This document shows positions 35,181 through 49,100 of a DNA stretch of 64,000 bases, piece after piece. This DNA comes from Trichoplax adhaerens. Its lineage: Eukaryota > Placozoa > Uniplacotomia > Trichoplacea > Trichoplacidae. The stretch spans positions 2,289,128 to 2,353,127 of the forward strand of contig NW_002060952.1 in the NCBI RefSeq assembly GCF_000150275.1. The letters are read 5' to 3'. Made by a program: the position numbers and the translations under genes. The notes under the pieces were generated by a model. It searched no databases, had not been told where the DNA came from, and saw nothing but the letters and a program-made list of their open reading frames with translations. Numbering within the stretch: position 1 is the stretch's first letter; every line of letters begins with the position of its first letter.

Positions 35181-38100
35181 GATTTAAAAAAGTGCATCTA
35201 TATTTGGTACTGTTTAAAATGAGTTAACTCATCTCTTATATTCTGTAATCTGCTAATTTTATTTGTCATAACAATGGCTTTTCAAAAGAATGTAGCAACC
35301 GAACAATTCACTCTAAAGTTATCTATCCTTGTGAAGTTACATCATCTATGTTGACCAATGCCAATATGGAAGTGTAATTTGATCAATGGAAATTGTTGAT
35401 GGCAGTAGCAACTTTTCAGGAGATAGAAAAAGTTAGCGATTTCGATCGGTGCAATTAACTAATAAAAAAACTCCCTAAAAAGTGAAAAACTAATTTGATG
35501 AGTTATGCAGCATGCGAACGCCAACATTTTCACTAGGTATTGTTAGGTGCAATTTCTTACTTCGCCGTAGTACTTACGGATTAGTTGGTTAATCTTATAA
35601 AATCCATCCAACATTATACTGTAGTGGAATTGATTGAGCGCGATTGCATTTCTAGCCTTAAAACTACTTCTTGATATTAACTTGCATCATGTCTATTTCT
35701 ATCAGCCTATGAACCAATTGACGATGTGTAAACTTTGATGACTATATATTGCAGCTATATGCGTACACGTAATGCATTAATGGATCACAGGCTAACTTTG
35801 AATGCCTTCTATTAGCGTAGCATTTTCAGAGGATTAGTAAATCATAGAAGAGAAAGTTGAGATTATATCAAAGGTTCATCATCTAAATATCCTGTAGTCC
35901 TACACGTGAATCGAAACAGATCCATCTCTAGCGCTATAATTTTAATTGAAAAGTTGACTTTTTAGATCATAGCTGAATGATAATTGTTCTATGGAACTGC
36001 ATTACACTGAATATTGAAGATAGCTCATGCAAAGAACTTCAGGTATACGCGTATGTCACTAATCGATTTATGAATTAAAATCAAATTACAGTATTGGGGT
36101 TATATCTCCGAATAGTAATTACTGTACATGTTACTGTATAACTTATGAGATACTCGGCTGCCGACGGGTCATTTAGGCTGGTCGTTTACACGATGCAATG
36201 ATTAAAAATAGCAAATAGAGCAATTCCTCTGCAGTAAGTGGTCCGTAGATACTGTTCAGTAGTACACGTGTATACCACATCCAGACGGGGACTACTTTTA
36301 TTTTTATGTAATAAAAGCAATGTTATTAATGTTATACGTGTATGGTCTCAAGGACTTTAAATTTACTATTCACCAATCACATGAAGTGTCCTATAATGAT
36401 AAGAACTATAGCTATCAGATATACTGTATGTATAGTATATAGGCCTTAAGTATTCGATCACTCCTAAAATAATCGTCTCTTACTGCTAAGGTAAGCTAAC
36501 TTTAATTTTAGGAGCAGGATATACAAGTGGAATGCAGGTCAGTGAAATTTTCAATATATTAAACTACAGTTGTGATAAAGTATTCTATATCCTATTGGGT
36601 TATGTAGAAATAGCAAAAAATCTCTAAAGAGCCGGATAGATTGAAAGAATCAAGAATTAAAAATGATATTGTGAATGATGATATAAATGTGCGCTTTCAC
36701 AGCATCTATTCCGTATTTAATTATCTCATTTATCTCTCTACTCTTGCTATAGCAACGATTCTTGCTAGATTCATATTCCAGTCGATGTAATTATCAGTGC
36801 TGTCGGAATATTTACTAATTGCCTATTATGAAAGTGTATACGCGTTTACGCTCCTTAGAATTAATGCCAGCAATAGAATATTGTCATTCTAATAATAATC
36901 ACCAACATGATAGCATAAATATTCCAAAGCAATTTTTTCATTGCCTTTTGTTCTTGCCTCTCTTGCCTCCATTTTGCTATCAAAATAATATATTAGATAC
37001 TCGAGTGTTATGATAATAAGTACACAATCGACAGTTATGAAGCTGTACAATGCATTCCTGATAGAAACTGTAACTGGCTATAATCTTTAATAAAGCATAA
37101 AAAATTGGGGGAGGTTATAAGAAACACCTAACCTATCCCATGGCCATTACAAAGTTATGACCAATAACAATTATCGCTAAATAAATCTTCTCGTACTTCC
37201 TTTCATGACTGCCATTTCAATAAATGCACAACGATTATTAACTTAAAGGATTGTAAATTAAAAGTGATCAAATTAATATTCTGTCAATATCATTTGTGAT
37301 ATTTTTCAAGATAGATCATACACCATGTATTGCAAGGCTTGAAGCTATTTTAAATCATGGACAGCAAATTTTTTAAACTATGTAAATAGCCAAGGATTGC
37401 ATCCCAATTCTATTATGTGAACATCGTCTATCCTAAGTAGGTATTATTGTGGAGCAGAAAGTATATATTTACAAAGCAATCTGTTCTACCAGACAAGGCG
37501 TATCAACATGCTTTCCATTCCCATGGCTAGGTATTGTATTCTAACCTTATTGCAGTAAAATTTGATATCTACGATCAATGCTGAACAAAAGATACCTTTA
37601 CCTTTTCTAAGATTGAACTAGAGTGAAAAGGAATGCAATAACACCATAGCCTTTCTTTTCCATTTATCGGTCAATCATGTTATTGGCCTGAATTTTTATT
37701 TGATTAGCAGAGTAAAAGTGATATCAGTTGGAGACAATCAAAAATGAATAAAAGACAAATAAATAGTCTATTTTACTTTTAATTTGAGCTGGTTATTATC
37801 TATTTGTATACTCATTCAAGCTATTCTAGGTAAAATTTCTTATTATAAAAATGGACTTTCCTACCTTACAAAAATGAAAGCAAGCCAATAGAATAATTCT
37901 TTTCTTCTAATCTACTCTGTAAACTATTCAATATGTACTCTCCCTTCCATTTCCCCAAAAAAAAGGAATAATAATCAAAAATAGAATGGATGCAATCTAT
38001 TCTTATGGAAACAATAAAAATAACAACAACAACAACAAGCATGTCCGTTATTGCTGCTAGTCTATCGACGGCGATAGCGTTTAAGCTTAACGCTAAATCA

Positions 38101-38321
38101 GTCTATTAAAATAGGGTTATAGTCCTTATGTTTTAGTAGTATCTATAAAATATGGCCCACATGAACAATACATTGACAGACTAAAGAAGACCATAATGAC
38201 AGCAATGATTGAACATTCAATTGGAGCATGTTCCAACTTTCTATGAATTAATAGTGTTCTCCACTCTATTCATATACTTTCCTCAATAATTTCAATATTC
38301 AAGATATTATTATTGATATAG
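35181..38321. other. AT-rich interval without a recognised gene
   Basis: Several short open stretches with splice-like borders (for example + strand near 35755-35815) could be exon fragments, but none can be connected. A CAACAACAACAAC run at about 38023-38038 sits just before an ATG at 38041 that opens a 22-codon frame with a hydrophobic, signal-like start (MSVIAASLSTAIAFK). Confidence 0.35.
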
Positions 38322-38799
38322 GTCTACTTCAATTCATTCCTATACTAGAGCAGTTTATTCATATCCCTATCGTCGTCATATCAAAGCACAAAAGCCATCA
38401 TTCGAATGTTGAAGTTAGTGGCAAACGATTAGGTAAATCTATCAGTACGTTTAATAACTTATCATCTTGTCCTCATCATTCTAGTTGACTTGATGGTTAT
38501 TTCTTGATTAATTTTTTTTAAATTCTGGATAAATTAAACTAGCCTAGAAAGAAAAAAATTGATTTTATTTATATTCAACTATAATGAAGTCATAATTAAA
38601 GATATTTAATGTGAAAGTAATACCATAGTTGTTAAGGAAATGTTGAAAAAATTGATAAAGTGGTTAATGAAGCAGTAAAAATATCTGGTATCAATAATTT
38701 GCCTTGTTAGCCCCCTTATTCAATGTCATTTGGATTTTAATAGGGTTAATTTCTTCCTCATCAAAGATCATGAATGAAGAAAATGTTTTAACCAAACCC
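38322..38799 (+). CDS. Unidentified gene, three phase-compatible exon-like segments
   Basis: Segments 38322-38432, 38637-38687 and 38744-38799 each have an AG acceptor and GT donor, with phases 1-1, 1-1 and 1-0 that join in one open frame. The frame passes through SNVEVSGKRLG, then NVEKIDKVVNEAVKISG, then SSSSKIMNEENVLTKP. The amphipathic, Asn/Ser-rich helical character is loosely reminiscent of adhesion-receptor GAIN-type segments, but that is only a resemblance. The first segment is also open in a second frame. No start or stop exon was located, and the gene would extend in both directions into sequence I cannot resolve. Confidence 0.4.
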
Positions 38800-41700
38800 G
38801 TAAGTCAATAAACTGTCTTCACTTTTTCTTGGATGATGTCAATTTAACTTTGGAACATTCAATCATTCCTATTATTACGTCTTGTGTATTCATAACTGTA
38901 TTTTTAAAAGTGCGATCAATTACGTTGAAATTGGTCTAGCTTTAATCCATTTTTTCAACCACGTACGATTGATATAGTAGTATTCCTTTGGTTTTTAAGA
39001 TCCGTTAGCTGGCTTTTGCTAGTTAATTGATATCAACACTCAGATAATTATTGGCCATAAGATTATCCTATCCACGTTCTAGAATATGATTCGTTAATCC
39101 TATTTGTTGTCCTAGCAGATCATATTTATCGTATGTTAGAACGGCCTATGAAAACGATTTAAACTCTAACCCTTATAATTAGCTAAAACAACGCAGATTA
39201 TATTCTGGACTAGTTAGCAACAACTAGATTCAAGACAGCATCGTTTTTGATAATCATGAAGCAATTTTTATCGATAGAGCTTAAAATAATACCTAAGAAA
39301 ATCATTAAAACGATCAAATTGTAGTCACTTTTGTCTTAGCCTTTCATTTAAGAAGGCACCCAATACTGTAGTAGATTGATGGCAACCAATATAAAAAATT
39401 GCCATCCCTGATGAAGACAAATTACCATCATAACTAGAAACAGGCAATCGTTATTGATGATTCCGTATCAGCATCAATTCTTAGATAAGTTTTCAATAAT
39501 TCTACCAACTTGAACTTGTTATAAATTGTATGTCCATTATTTCTATCAACTCAGATAGAATAGCGACTAAAGTTTTTATTTTCTAATTTATGAACAATGC
39601 ATAGTGGCATAGATCACGTTGGTGATGAATTGCCCTTTGAAATCAAATTTAACTCCTATAGAATATAGAAATGCTTTTGGATATATGATATACTGTATAA
39701 TTATACACATTTTTTACCCGCTCTCTTTAATTAGCAAGTCGTTCTAGTACGTTACATTTACTGAAACGAGTTCTATCGATGAAATGGACAGTTATTTCAT
39801 AGGAAAATGAAAGACACATAGAAACATGATATAAAAGTTGCATCTCTCTTTCCCTTGCCATCACGTTTTGTTTATTACCGTCTTGAATGAGTCACTAATT
39901 ACTGTAACAATAAATAAGGAGAATTTAGCTTTCGTTCTAGACATCTAATATTAAATAAGCTACTTCCAATCTTATTGGAAGACAAATTATATCAAAAACT
40001 AGAATGGGTTGAGGAGTAGACCTATTGCAACATCAATATCGAATTACCTAGGTCAAATAGATGCTTCTGTCTAGTTTTTTATCGACTCGTTCAATGATGG
40101 GAAATTACATTTTAAAACATGTGCTAAATACTGTAGCTTTGTGTATAGTAATTACGATTAATAAAAATTGAACAATCCAGTCCTATTAAAAAATGTTAGT
40201 TCTACGAGTATTTTCGACATCAATTCTTTATTATACCAACAATTAATCAATCAAAGCAAAATGATTAAGCAGAAGAGAAATTGATTGCGAAATCATTAAG
40301 CTTTATCGATCGATCCTCTACCCCATCTGCATTCATGGCTCATTCTCTATGCACTTTATTTCATCCTTTTAAGTAACTAAGAATGGAGGACATGAGCCTC
40401 CGGTCTATAAAATGAATGGTGTACTTTGGCGAGCCGTAGGCAATATTTGATGAAGTGACGAATCAATAAACCAGAGATAGACTTGCAAGTTAAGATATTA
40501 AGACTCATATGAACAAGAATTCAAGCTTATAAGCTGAATGGTATGCGGAATACGTATATAATGTTATAGAAAACGCGATGGCTTTTCATGTCTATTTAAC
40601 ATCATGAATAGATGAAAGAGATTTTTACGTTTTCACTGCTAGTATTATTCGATGGCATAACTTAAACAGCAAAAATTTCCATTTTTACACCATTGTTATA
40701 CCGGCACCATCGCGTAAAATAATTAAAACAACGAGTATTTAGATAGGCTTCCATATAGATGACATATGGGTAAAACCATTGGCATTATTGAGAGTTTAAG
40801 CTTTACCGGATCAAGTTTTGCCAAGACTATTGGTAGTAGAAAAAAGGAATATCAACGCGTTGTCGAGATCAGAGAAAAATAATAAGACGGACGAATAATA
40901 CTACATTACATCATCTTGAATAGTATAAATTATTGAGCAAAGAAACGTTAAATAGAGCAGCTGACTCTGTTGGTAGAAAAAGAGGAGAAAAGTGAATTCA
41001 GAAGTATTAAACTACCGGAAATTCCTTTCACTCACTCACTTAATCTATTGCCTTATGAAGCTAAAATGGTTTTAGGTAATGCAATACTATTAGGTAAATT
41101 CGACTTGAGCATGATTGACGTGGTGAAATACTAATTCTAAGCTAGAGTGCCTATTCAATTGACGATAACCATTAAGAAACGTGGCCATCTATTATAGAAT
41201 GATATAGCTCAGGATCAATTTAAACTACAAGTACTACCGTAATGTGTAAATCGATCGATTAATTTTATGCCAAAATCTGGAAATTATCATATCTAAGCTA
41301 TGGATTCGCCTATCCATAATCAATTATTTGACATGAGAAAGCATCTTCAATAATCTGATGAAGTGGTAGGTTATATGTCAATTTTAGAATTTTTGGGGGA
41401 AACAAATAAAATCAGCGTTTAACATTTCTTTCCGGTATTTCATCAGGATTTGGTTATGTAAGTGATAGGTCTTCGCGGTTATTTTAAGAGTTGGTTGATA
41501 ATCAGTAATTTTGATGGCCTTGTAATTTTTCAGATTTTAAAGGCTATTGTTTTCAGACAGCGATTAGTCCTATTTGACGATTTTGACTACAGGTAAAAAC
41601 AGTTATAACTCTCGATATCATCTCGTTTCCGATTATCATAATCACTTTTAGAATCATCAGTTAATCTTGGAAGCCCTTGATTCCGATATAGAACCGTTAT

Positions 41701-43609
41701 CTCTCTTAAACGTTGATCATTGCTTTTCTGATCATGATCATTACATTTAGAATCAGATAGCCTTCAGCTATTCCTGCTTCTCACGTAGGACGATATTATT
41801 CCTCAATATCGACCTTGCCTTTCATTATTTATTTATAAAATTTCATCGCAATTTGTATTGTGAAAGTCTTACCTTCATTGACTATATCAATAACAGATTA
41901 TAACTACTGCAGTTGATCAATACCTTCATTTATACTTTTTTTTCAATTGATTCGCTGCTATTTATAAAAACTCCATTAAATTATCATCCTATTACATAGA
42001 AGGCAAGATTAACTTAAAAATTAGACACAGTAACTTTCTTATTCAAGTTATAAAAGTTATCATCGGTATGAATATAATGAGTATCCTCATAGATAGGCAA
42101 ATACTCGTGCCAGAACCTAAGTTGAATCAATTTGAGTATAAAAATTCCCCTTGATTTACATCTGGAAATACTAATTATCATATAATTGTTGTTATTATTA
42201 AGTTATTGAATTCGATAGCATCAAACAGTCAAATTAGCAAAATAGAATATGATTATTTGGACCATTAACGACAGAAAATTGACTTATAGTCATCTTGGAG
42301 TATTAAAAACCAATATTGAACACAATAGATTTGTCAAATGCAAGGATAAACAAATAGCAAATGGCCATCGCAATAATATAATTAATGAGTGCTACATAGG
42401 TATGATAAACTGATATATTCGGGAAGCTAACTCGAATAATTATATATATAATGAATGAGCAGAAATGAATTACCCTGCTGTGGCTGTTCTGTCTGCTCAT
42501 ATTAGCAATATTGGATATGTAGTTAGTAGATATATCTCCCTCCAGCTGTTTATTGATTCTATAATTTACGGTACGTCATTAGAACTAGGTATATCCATGG
42601 GATCCAATCATGTCACTTGTTATTTTCATCATATTTTTCGTGTATAATTGATTAATATTAAATCAGTAACACGCACATAACATCAAATTGGTTATCCAGG
42701 TAGACTACCAGCGTCTAGTTTTTATTTTTATAACTTATGAAGTACTTTTGATCGGAATAATGAAAGAAATATATAACAAAACGGCTCTCAAACAGTACCA
42801 AAGTAGCAATATCTTAACGTTTTTCTCTTCTAGGTTATGAAACTAGCTGTAGTAATAAATAACAGCAATGCAAGATTCAAGAATATAAAAAAAAAATTAA
42901 TACCCTTAAATAAATATATATATATACGAGTACGTAACCCTATCGGTTTTAGGGGGTAATCAACCTTAGCAATAGAGCAGCAACAAAATAAACGTTATTG
43001 CACGGAAAAATTGAATTTTGAATCTATAATTGAAGGAAACTGAATAAATCAAGGCCTTGTTTTCAAGGTGCCTACGTCTAATTTTTAAACCAGTTATTCA
43101 ATTAATCACGACGTGTAAAGGACATTTTTTTCAGTGGTGGTGGATAAAATTATAACATTGATATTATAATAATTAATTTGCAAATTGAATATTGTATCGC
43201 TTGTTTTATTTCAATTATATCCGCTGTAAAAGGTATTTGAATCGTTATTTTTACTTAGATAATTGTACTGCACCTACGATAAGGATACGATTTTCATTTC
43301 ATTAGAAATATTCATTAATGCCGATATTGGATCGCCATATGATCTTGATGTCGAATCACTCCGGAATGAAACAGCGGTAGTCTATTTGTTAGCTATTTCA
43401 TTTTCTAATTGTATTCTATTTCTCAAATATAATCAAGAAAAGCGATGTAATCAAATAATTTAATAAGATCTTGAATATTTTAATCTAGAATTAACCTGCT
43501 ACCATTTTTAGTACGTTTCTAAAGCAAGGCTTTACTGATTTTTTTATTTCGTATCTTTTTTTCATCCACTCTATTACATATATATCTACTTTTCATAATA
43601 GACTGTCCA
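38800..43609. other. AT-rich interval without a recognised gene
   Basis: About 4.8 kb dominated by short A/T runs and frequent stops in all frames. Frames at 42303-42500 (-), 42465-42647 (+) and 43263-43463 (+) have no recognisable motif. If the 38.3-kb segments belong to a gene, its later exons may lie here. Confidence 0.45.
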
Positions 43610-44130
43610 TCGATTTATTTTCTTGAACTTTTTTTTATTACCGATGAAAAAGTCGATGAATTTATAAGCAACCGTTCTACCGATTGAGCGCTTAATTTCT
43701 TTTCTAGCTGATAAAAAATTTTTCAGAAACAACAAAATTGATGTGGTCGGTAAACTATAAGTTATCGTTCCGTCGATTTAGCGTATAATCTCTTTACTAA
43801 TTGATAGAAATATTTCAGGAACAATTACCCAACAAAATCTATCTAATCGATAAATTCATAAGCCATGGTTCAGTGGATTTAACGTTTAATTTCTTTACTA
43901 ACTGATAGACATTTTTAGAAATAATTACCTAACAAAATTTATCTAGTCGATATATTGAAAGCAATCGCTCTGCCAATTTAGCACCTAATTTCTTTACTAA
44001 CTGATAGAAATTTTTCAGAAATAACAAAATTCATCCGGCAGCAAATTTATAAGCAATTGTTCTCTCGATTTAGTGGTTAATTCCTTTACTTACTGATTTC
44101 AGAAATAATTACCCAACATACGGTAATTTA
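43610..44130. repeat. Diverged tandem repeat, ~95-105-bp unit, five copies
   Basis: Units carry the words TTTAGC...TTAATTTCTTTACTAACTGATAG and TTTTTCAGAAATAA...ACAAAAT at about 43687, 43779, 43879, 43979 and 44070. Divergence between copies is considerable. Confidence 0.75.
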
Positions 44131-44179
44131 TGGTATGACAGGGCAAAAATATTAAACTACTGTATGCCATTCAATATTT

Positions 44180-45105
44180 CACGTACTATAGTTATCGATT
44201 TTAACGATGAATATACCTATGATATCACCAATTTAAGCACATTGCTTTCATGGCTTTAAAAGAAGTATCCTGATTGAGATTGAAAGAGCATCAATCATTT
44301 TTATTAAGAATGGACAGTAATATCCTTCAAGTCATAATATTACATCAACTTCTTGATCTCTGTCCTTCCGGCATAAAAACAGAATAGGAATAATCAGTAG
44401 TTACCCGTTTCATTAATCACATCCGTATGTTTAACGAAGTATCCATAATCATCATTTCGAACGTTTTACTTTTATGGTTAGATAATGTATATTGATCAAG
44501 ACTGAAAAACATTAGTAACGTTCGTCAGAAATGGATATTAACGTCTTTAAAATGATATCAATTTCTTGATTTTTGTCCTTCCGCCATGAAAATAGGATTA
44601 GCACAATCATTAGGGATTGCAAACGTACAAGATTTTTGCCCTGGGTACCCGTTTGATGCATCACACATGTCCAGTTAGCGAATGATCATAGTACCATAGT
44701 TTTCATTTTAAACACTTTTCTTCTATGGCTTAAGATCAAGTATCCTAATCTAGAATAAAAAATCATAAACTTTCGTTCGGAGAGGACATTAATGTCGTAA
44801 TCCGAGTTTGACATCAATTCCTTGATCTCAGTCCTTCCAGTACAAAAATGGGGGTGAGAACAATCTCTAGGTACTAGTTTCATTAATCACACATGTACAA
44901 TTAAGGGATGATCAATACTTGCCATAATCTTCATTTGAAAGTTTTGCTTTCATACTTTTAGATGAAGTAGCCTGATCAAGATTGAAAAACATCCATAACT
45001 TTCGTTAGAAATGGATAGTAATATCTTATCAAGTTACAATATGACATCAATTTCTTGATCTCTGTCTCACTAGAATAAAAACAGAATAGGAATAGCTACA
45101 CGTAT
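44180..45105. repeat. Diverged tandem repeat, ~235-bp unit, four copies
   Basis: A shared block close to ATCAATTTCTTGATCTCTGT, followed by CCTTCC and an ATAAAAACAGAATAGG-like stretch, occurs at about 44345, 44556, 44812 and 45046. Linked words CATAACTTTCGTTAGAAATG and TTCATTAATCACACATGT recur in register. Confidence 0.75.
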
Positions 45106-46131
45106 GCAGTGAACATAATATTTTCGACGGCATAAAGATTTCAATTTATAAGTATTTCTCCTTCCGCATTAACCATATTACAATACGCATCAATTTATGA
45201 CGCCAGTTATAGTTGAATTTCCGTTCTTTTTATGACTAATATCTTCAAGGGTCCTGATGATAAGTCATCTTATGGTTATATTCAGAAATCAGTTTATTAT
45301 GCTACGATTCAGCGCTAGACGAACCTCGATGAATTTTTGTAAGATCCCCTTGTAACACAAATTATTTTATTTCTATTAAGTAGACATGAATAAAACTAAC
45401 ATTGCATCATGTTTATTACATTACTCTTAGAATTTCTGAGATCTTCTATACCCTAATCATAATTATATAACAAGCTGTGTCTCAATACTAAAAATGTTTT
45501 TCATAAATCAGTAATATCATAACGATCCCATGCCCATGTAATCATGATCCGTTATTATAAAAGAAATTACATATTAACAATTTCATTGGAATCAAAAGTG
45601 GATATTTTCAATTTGTTATTGTGAATACTTTCAAATACCCTTTCTAAGCAATTTGGTATCTGTAGGAGTACGTGGCAATGGTTGATTGCTACATATAGGA
45701 ATCAGTATTGAACTAAAGCGAATCTCTCTAACCGTAGCTTTCAATTTTTTTCTAAATCTACCAGACTGTTACCAGTGCCTTTTGCAAGTGAACAAATTGG
45801 AAATTATTGTTCACTATTATCCCTTAATATGGACAAGTTAATAGCCAAATTTGATTGAGATATCTGAACTGTACTGACAGAGACAATTTCAATATACTGC
45901 TTGTGAAAGAAAAATTTACGAAATAGCTTATAATGAATTGATCTTACTGGAATAATTGTATAATTTGTACGGTTAATTGAAAGAAGTATTTTCACTTTTA
46001 CCTCACGGATTGATCTTGTTGAAATACAGATGTACCCTAGCTTTTAACCTGCTAATTGCCATCAATCTCTCACTCCATTGCTAACTTTTGAAAAGTAGGC
46101 AGAAATCGATAATTTTAGTCACGATATCAAG
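45106..46131. other. AT-rich interval upstream of SLC4A11
   Basis: No convincing coding segment. It probably holds the SLC4A11 promoter and 5' untranslated exon(s), but no core element is visible. Confidence 0.35.
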
Positions 46132-49100
46132 ATGAGAATTGAACATGGCAAAGTAGGGAGATTGCTAAAGCAATTCCTATGTTACAGAACCCAATTTCCG
46201 TGCTTGATTTAGTTTAGTGCTTCATTCTGTCCTCATATTGATGATATTGGATAGATCTTAGATACTGTTAACATCATACCAGTTGTTAATCTGTATCTAT
46301 GCTGATCGTTTTCTATTACTCAATCTGGCTATAGGTTATAACTTTGTCAACAGCGCCGCGAGTACGTGCAGCTTCTATCTGCATATCTCATCATAATTCT
46401 CCCTCATATCATCGGAGTCTAGATATCCTGGCTAGAAAATATGACTACGATAATGGCAATGGTAAAAGAAAGAATTCGAAATTAGGTATACCACCAACCT
46501 CACGCCAATTGGCTGCTGTAAGTCTAGACTTAGCGTTAGAATTAGAGGAGCGAAGGGGTCGATCAGAATCTTGCTATAGTAATGGAATCGATTCAGGTAA
46601 GAATTAGCCGAACAATTTTTCTATTTCCTAGCTTACCTTGGTTAAAATTGAGCCAATTCATCATGGCTGAAAAGAACTATCTTGGCTATAGAATTCTAAC
46701 GGACTTATATATTGTACTCGTCAATAGGTTTTGAATGTTCACAGCCTACCCTGGTTTATACCCAAGTTCAGGTTAGTAATCGATTGATATACAAAACCAT
46801 CATCAACTGTCGTAGGTTAATCAACAAAAACTACAGTCCTTTTGATAACTACAACATCCGTTAAATAGAACTAAGCCACTACTGGCTTATGTTAGTAGCC
46901 GATCGATAGCAGAGTCATCATCCATAGCAATATTGTCAAATTAATCATGAAATGAAATATCTAAATTACTATATTGTGAACTCATATTTAGAACTATTTC
47001 GGTTGTTGATTCTAAATTGTTCATAAAATAGAAAGTCTTGATGTTATTATGAACTCATATCTAGAATTATTCATAAAATAAAATATCTGCATGTCATGAT
47101 GAACTTATATCTAGAATTTATCTCTATTGCTTACTCTAAATTATCCATAAAATGGAATATCTCCGTGTTATTATGAACTCTTACTCAACATCTAATGAAT
47201 GTTCCTTTAATAATTACAATATTATTATTCAACTAGAAATATTGATTATCATAGCAAATTATTATAACATCAATAGATTTTTATTCTAAACAGAACATGA
47301 AATACTAACCTACATATTATCCAACTATTTAAAATAATCATCACCTTATAGAGAATCCGTTTTAAAGATTTTTCGAAGGAAGTCCGCGCAACAATGGATA
47401 TGGAAAAATTTTTAACAGAATCAACAATACTATTGGATATAGCCCAAACGGATTTAGAAAGTATCGTAGAAAAAATGTTAACCAAATTATTTGATAAAGA
47501 ACAACTGCAATGTTCCATGTCTGAAGCTGTAATATCTTTATTATCCAAAGATATAGAAGGTATAGTTATGAGAATGATAGTATATTAAATAGATTCATGT
47601 TGCAGCACCGATATTGAAAATATTAGTAGCATAATCTTTAAAAGGGTCAAATTAAATCACTTGTGTTCGCTTAAAATCCATAGATGGAGTTATGCTCATT
47701 AACGTACTTGTTTGGTACTTGTTTATTTTTGAGAAGCTGGCTCTCCGCTTCTATTTGGTATTGACATGAGTAATAATTTCAATCTATGATATAAGTGATA
47801 CTTGCATAATAGCTAGATTAAAATTTTTATTGATACCTCTCAGGTTATAGCCTGCTCCAATCATAATACAATATTATCGTTAATAATTTTTACTTTATTC
47901 AATATTCAATCAATAGTGTGTAAATTTAGAAATCTAATGCAAGGAACAGAGTACAGTGAAGGAGGTGGTATTGCTATTACCCAGCAATATTTGGTTGCTT
48001 TGTAAGTCATTGATACTAAAACTAATAATTTTATCATATTAGAACGAATATTATATCAATTGCTATCTCTTAACCGCCTCTTTCTAAAATCAATATTTGA
48101 ATTTAGCTGCCAATTACAGACCTTAACTGGACGCCATGTCGCTATTGGACGCCTAAAAGAACCAACTAATCTGGGACCAACAAGTCAAGAAGTTAATTTT
48201 ATCATCTTAATTCTGACATCGACTAAAGAGGTGAGTTAAGACGTTTGACATGTTCTAAAAATGTTGAGTTAGTATTTCTTATTTTGATCGATTCGTCTAC
48301 ATTGCCAATAAATTAAGATCTTGCTGTTATAAATAATTTTAGAAAGGAACTAAAAATGCGGTTGAAGTGGCTCGAACGTTTGCAACTGTATTTGCAGACG
48401 AAGAATTTCGACAAATTTTAATGGATGCAACAAATGATGAAGAATTCAAAGTAAGCTGAATCCCAATCTAGCTATATTGTTCTTCGTGTACAATATATTA
48501 CCCGTGCTTTGCATTATCTATCAATCTATCAGCAACAACTGAACCATATCCGATTTATTACAGAAAGTATTATCGGCTAGAACGAGGACTTTAATCAAGA
48601 TCCAATCACCAATACAAGAATCGCCCAGAGTAGAATTTAATTCAACTGTACGTTCCTAAAAAAGACAATTCCTAGCATAGAATCGATTAAAAGTTATCTT
48701 TTACCGCACTACTCATTTTTTATGAAACGGAAATTATAGCTAAAGAATTTTAATTGATTAAAATTAGAAATTTCTAAATGAAGTTCGTTCATTTGGTCAT
48801 GGCGTCGTCAGCGATGTTAGACGACGATTACCGCTTTATTTATCAGACTTTACTGACGGTAAATAAATCTACAACAGATAGAGTGGACATAAATAGTCAG
48901 TAGCTTATCATGAACTAATTTTTCTTCTTGTCAATTGCTCTATTAGGCTGGTCTGGGCGACATTCCAAAAGGAAATTATTATCAACGACATTTTTCTTGT
49001 ATTTCGCATGTTTATTACCTTCAGTGGCTTTAGGCGTACTCAACGACGAAAATACTAAAGGCATCGTTGGTAATGATTCCATATTGAAAAATATTTACTA

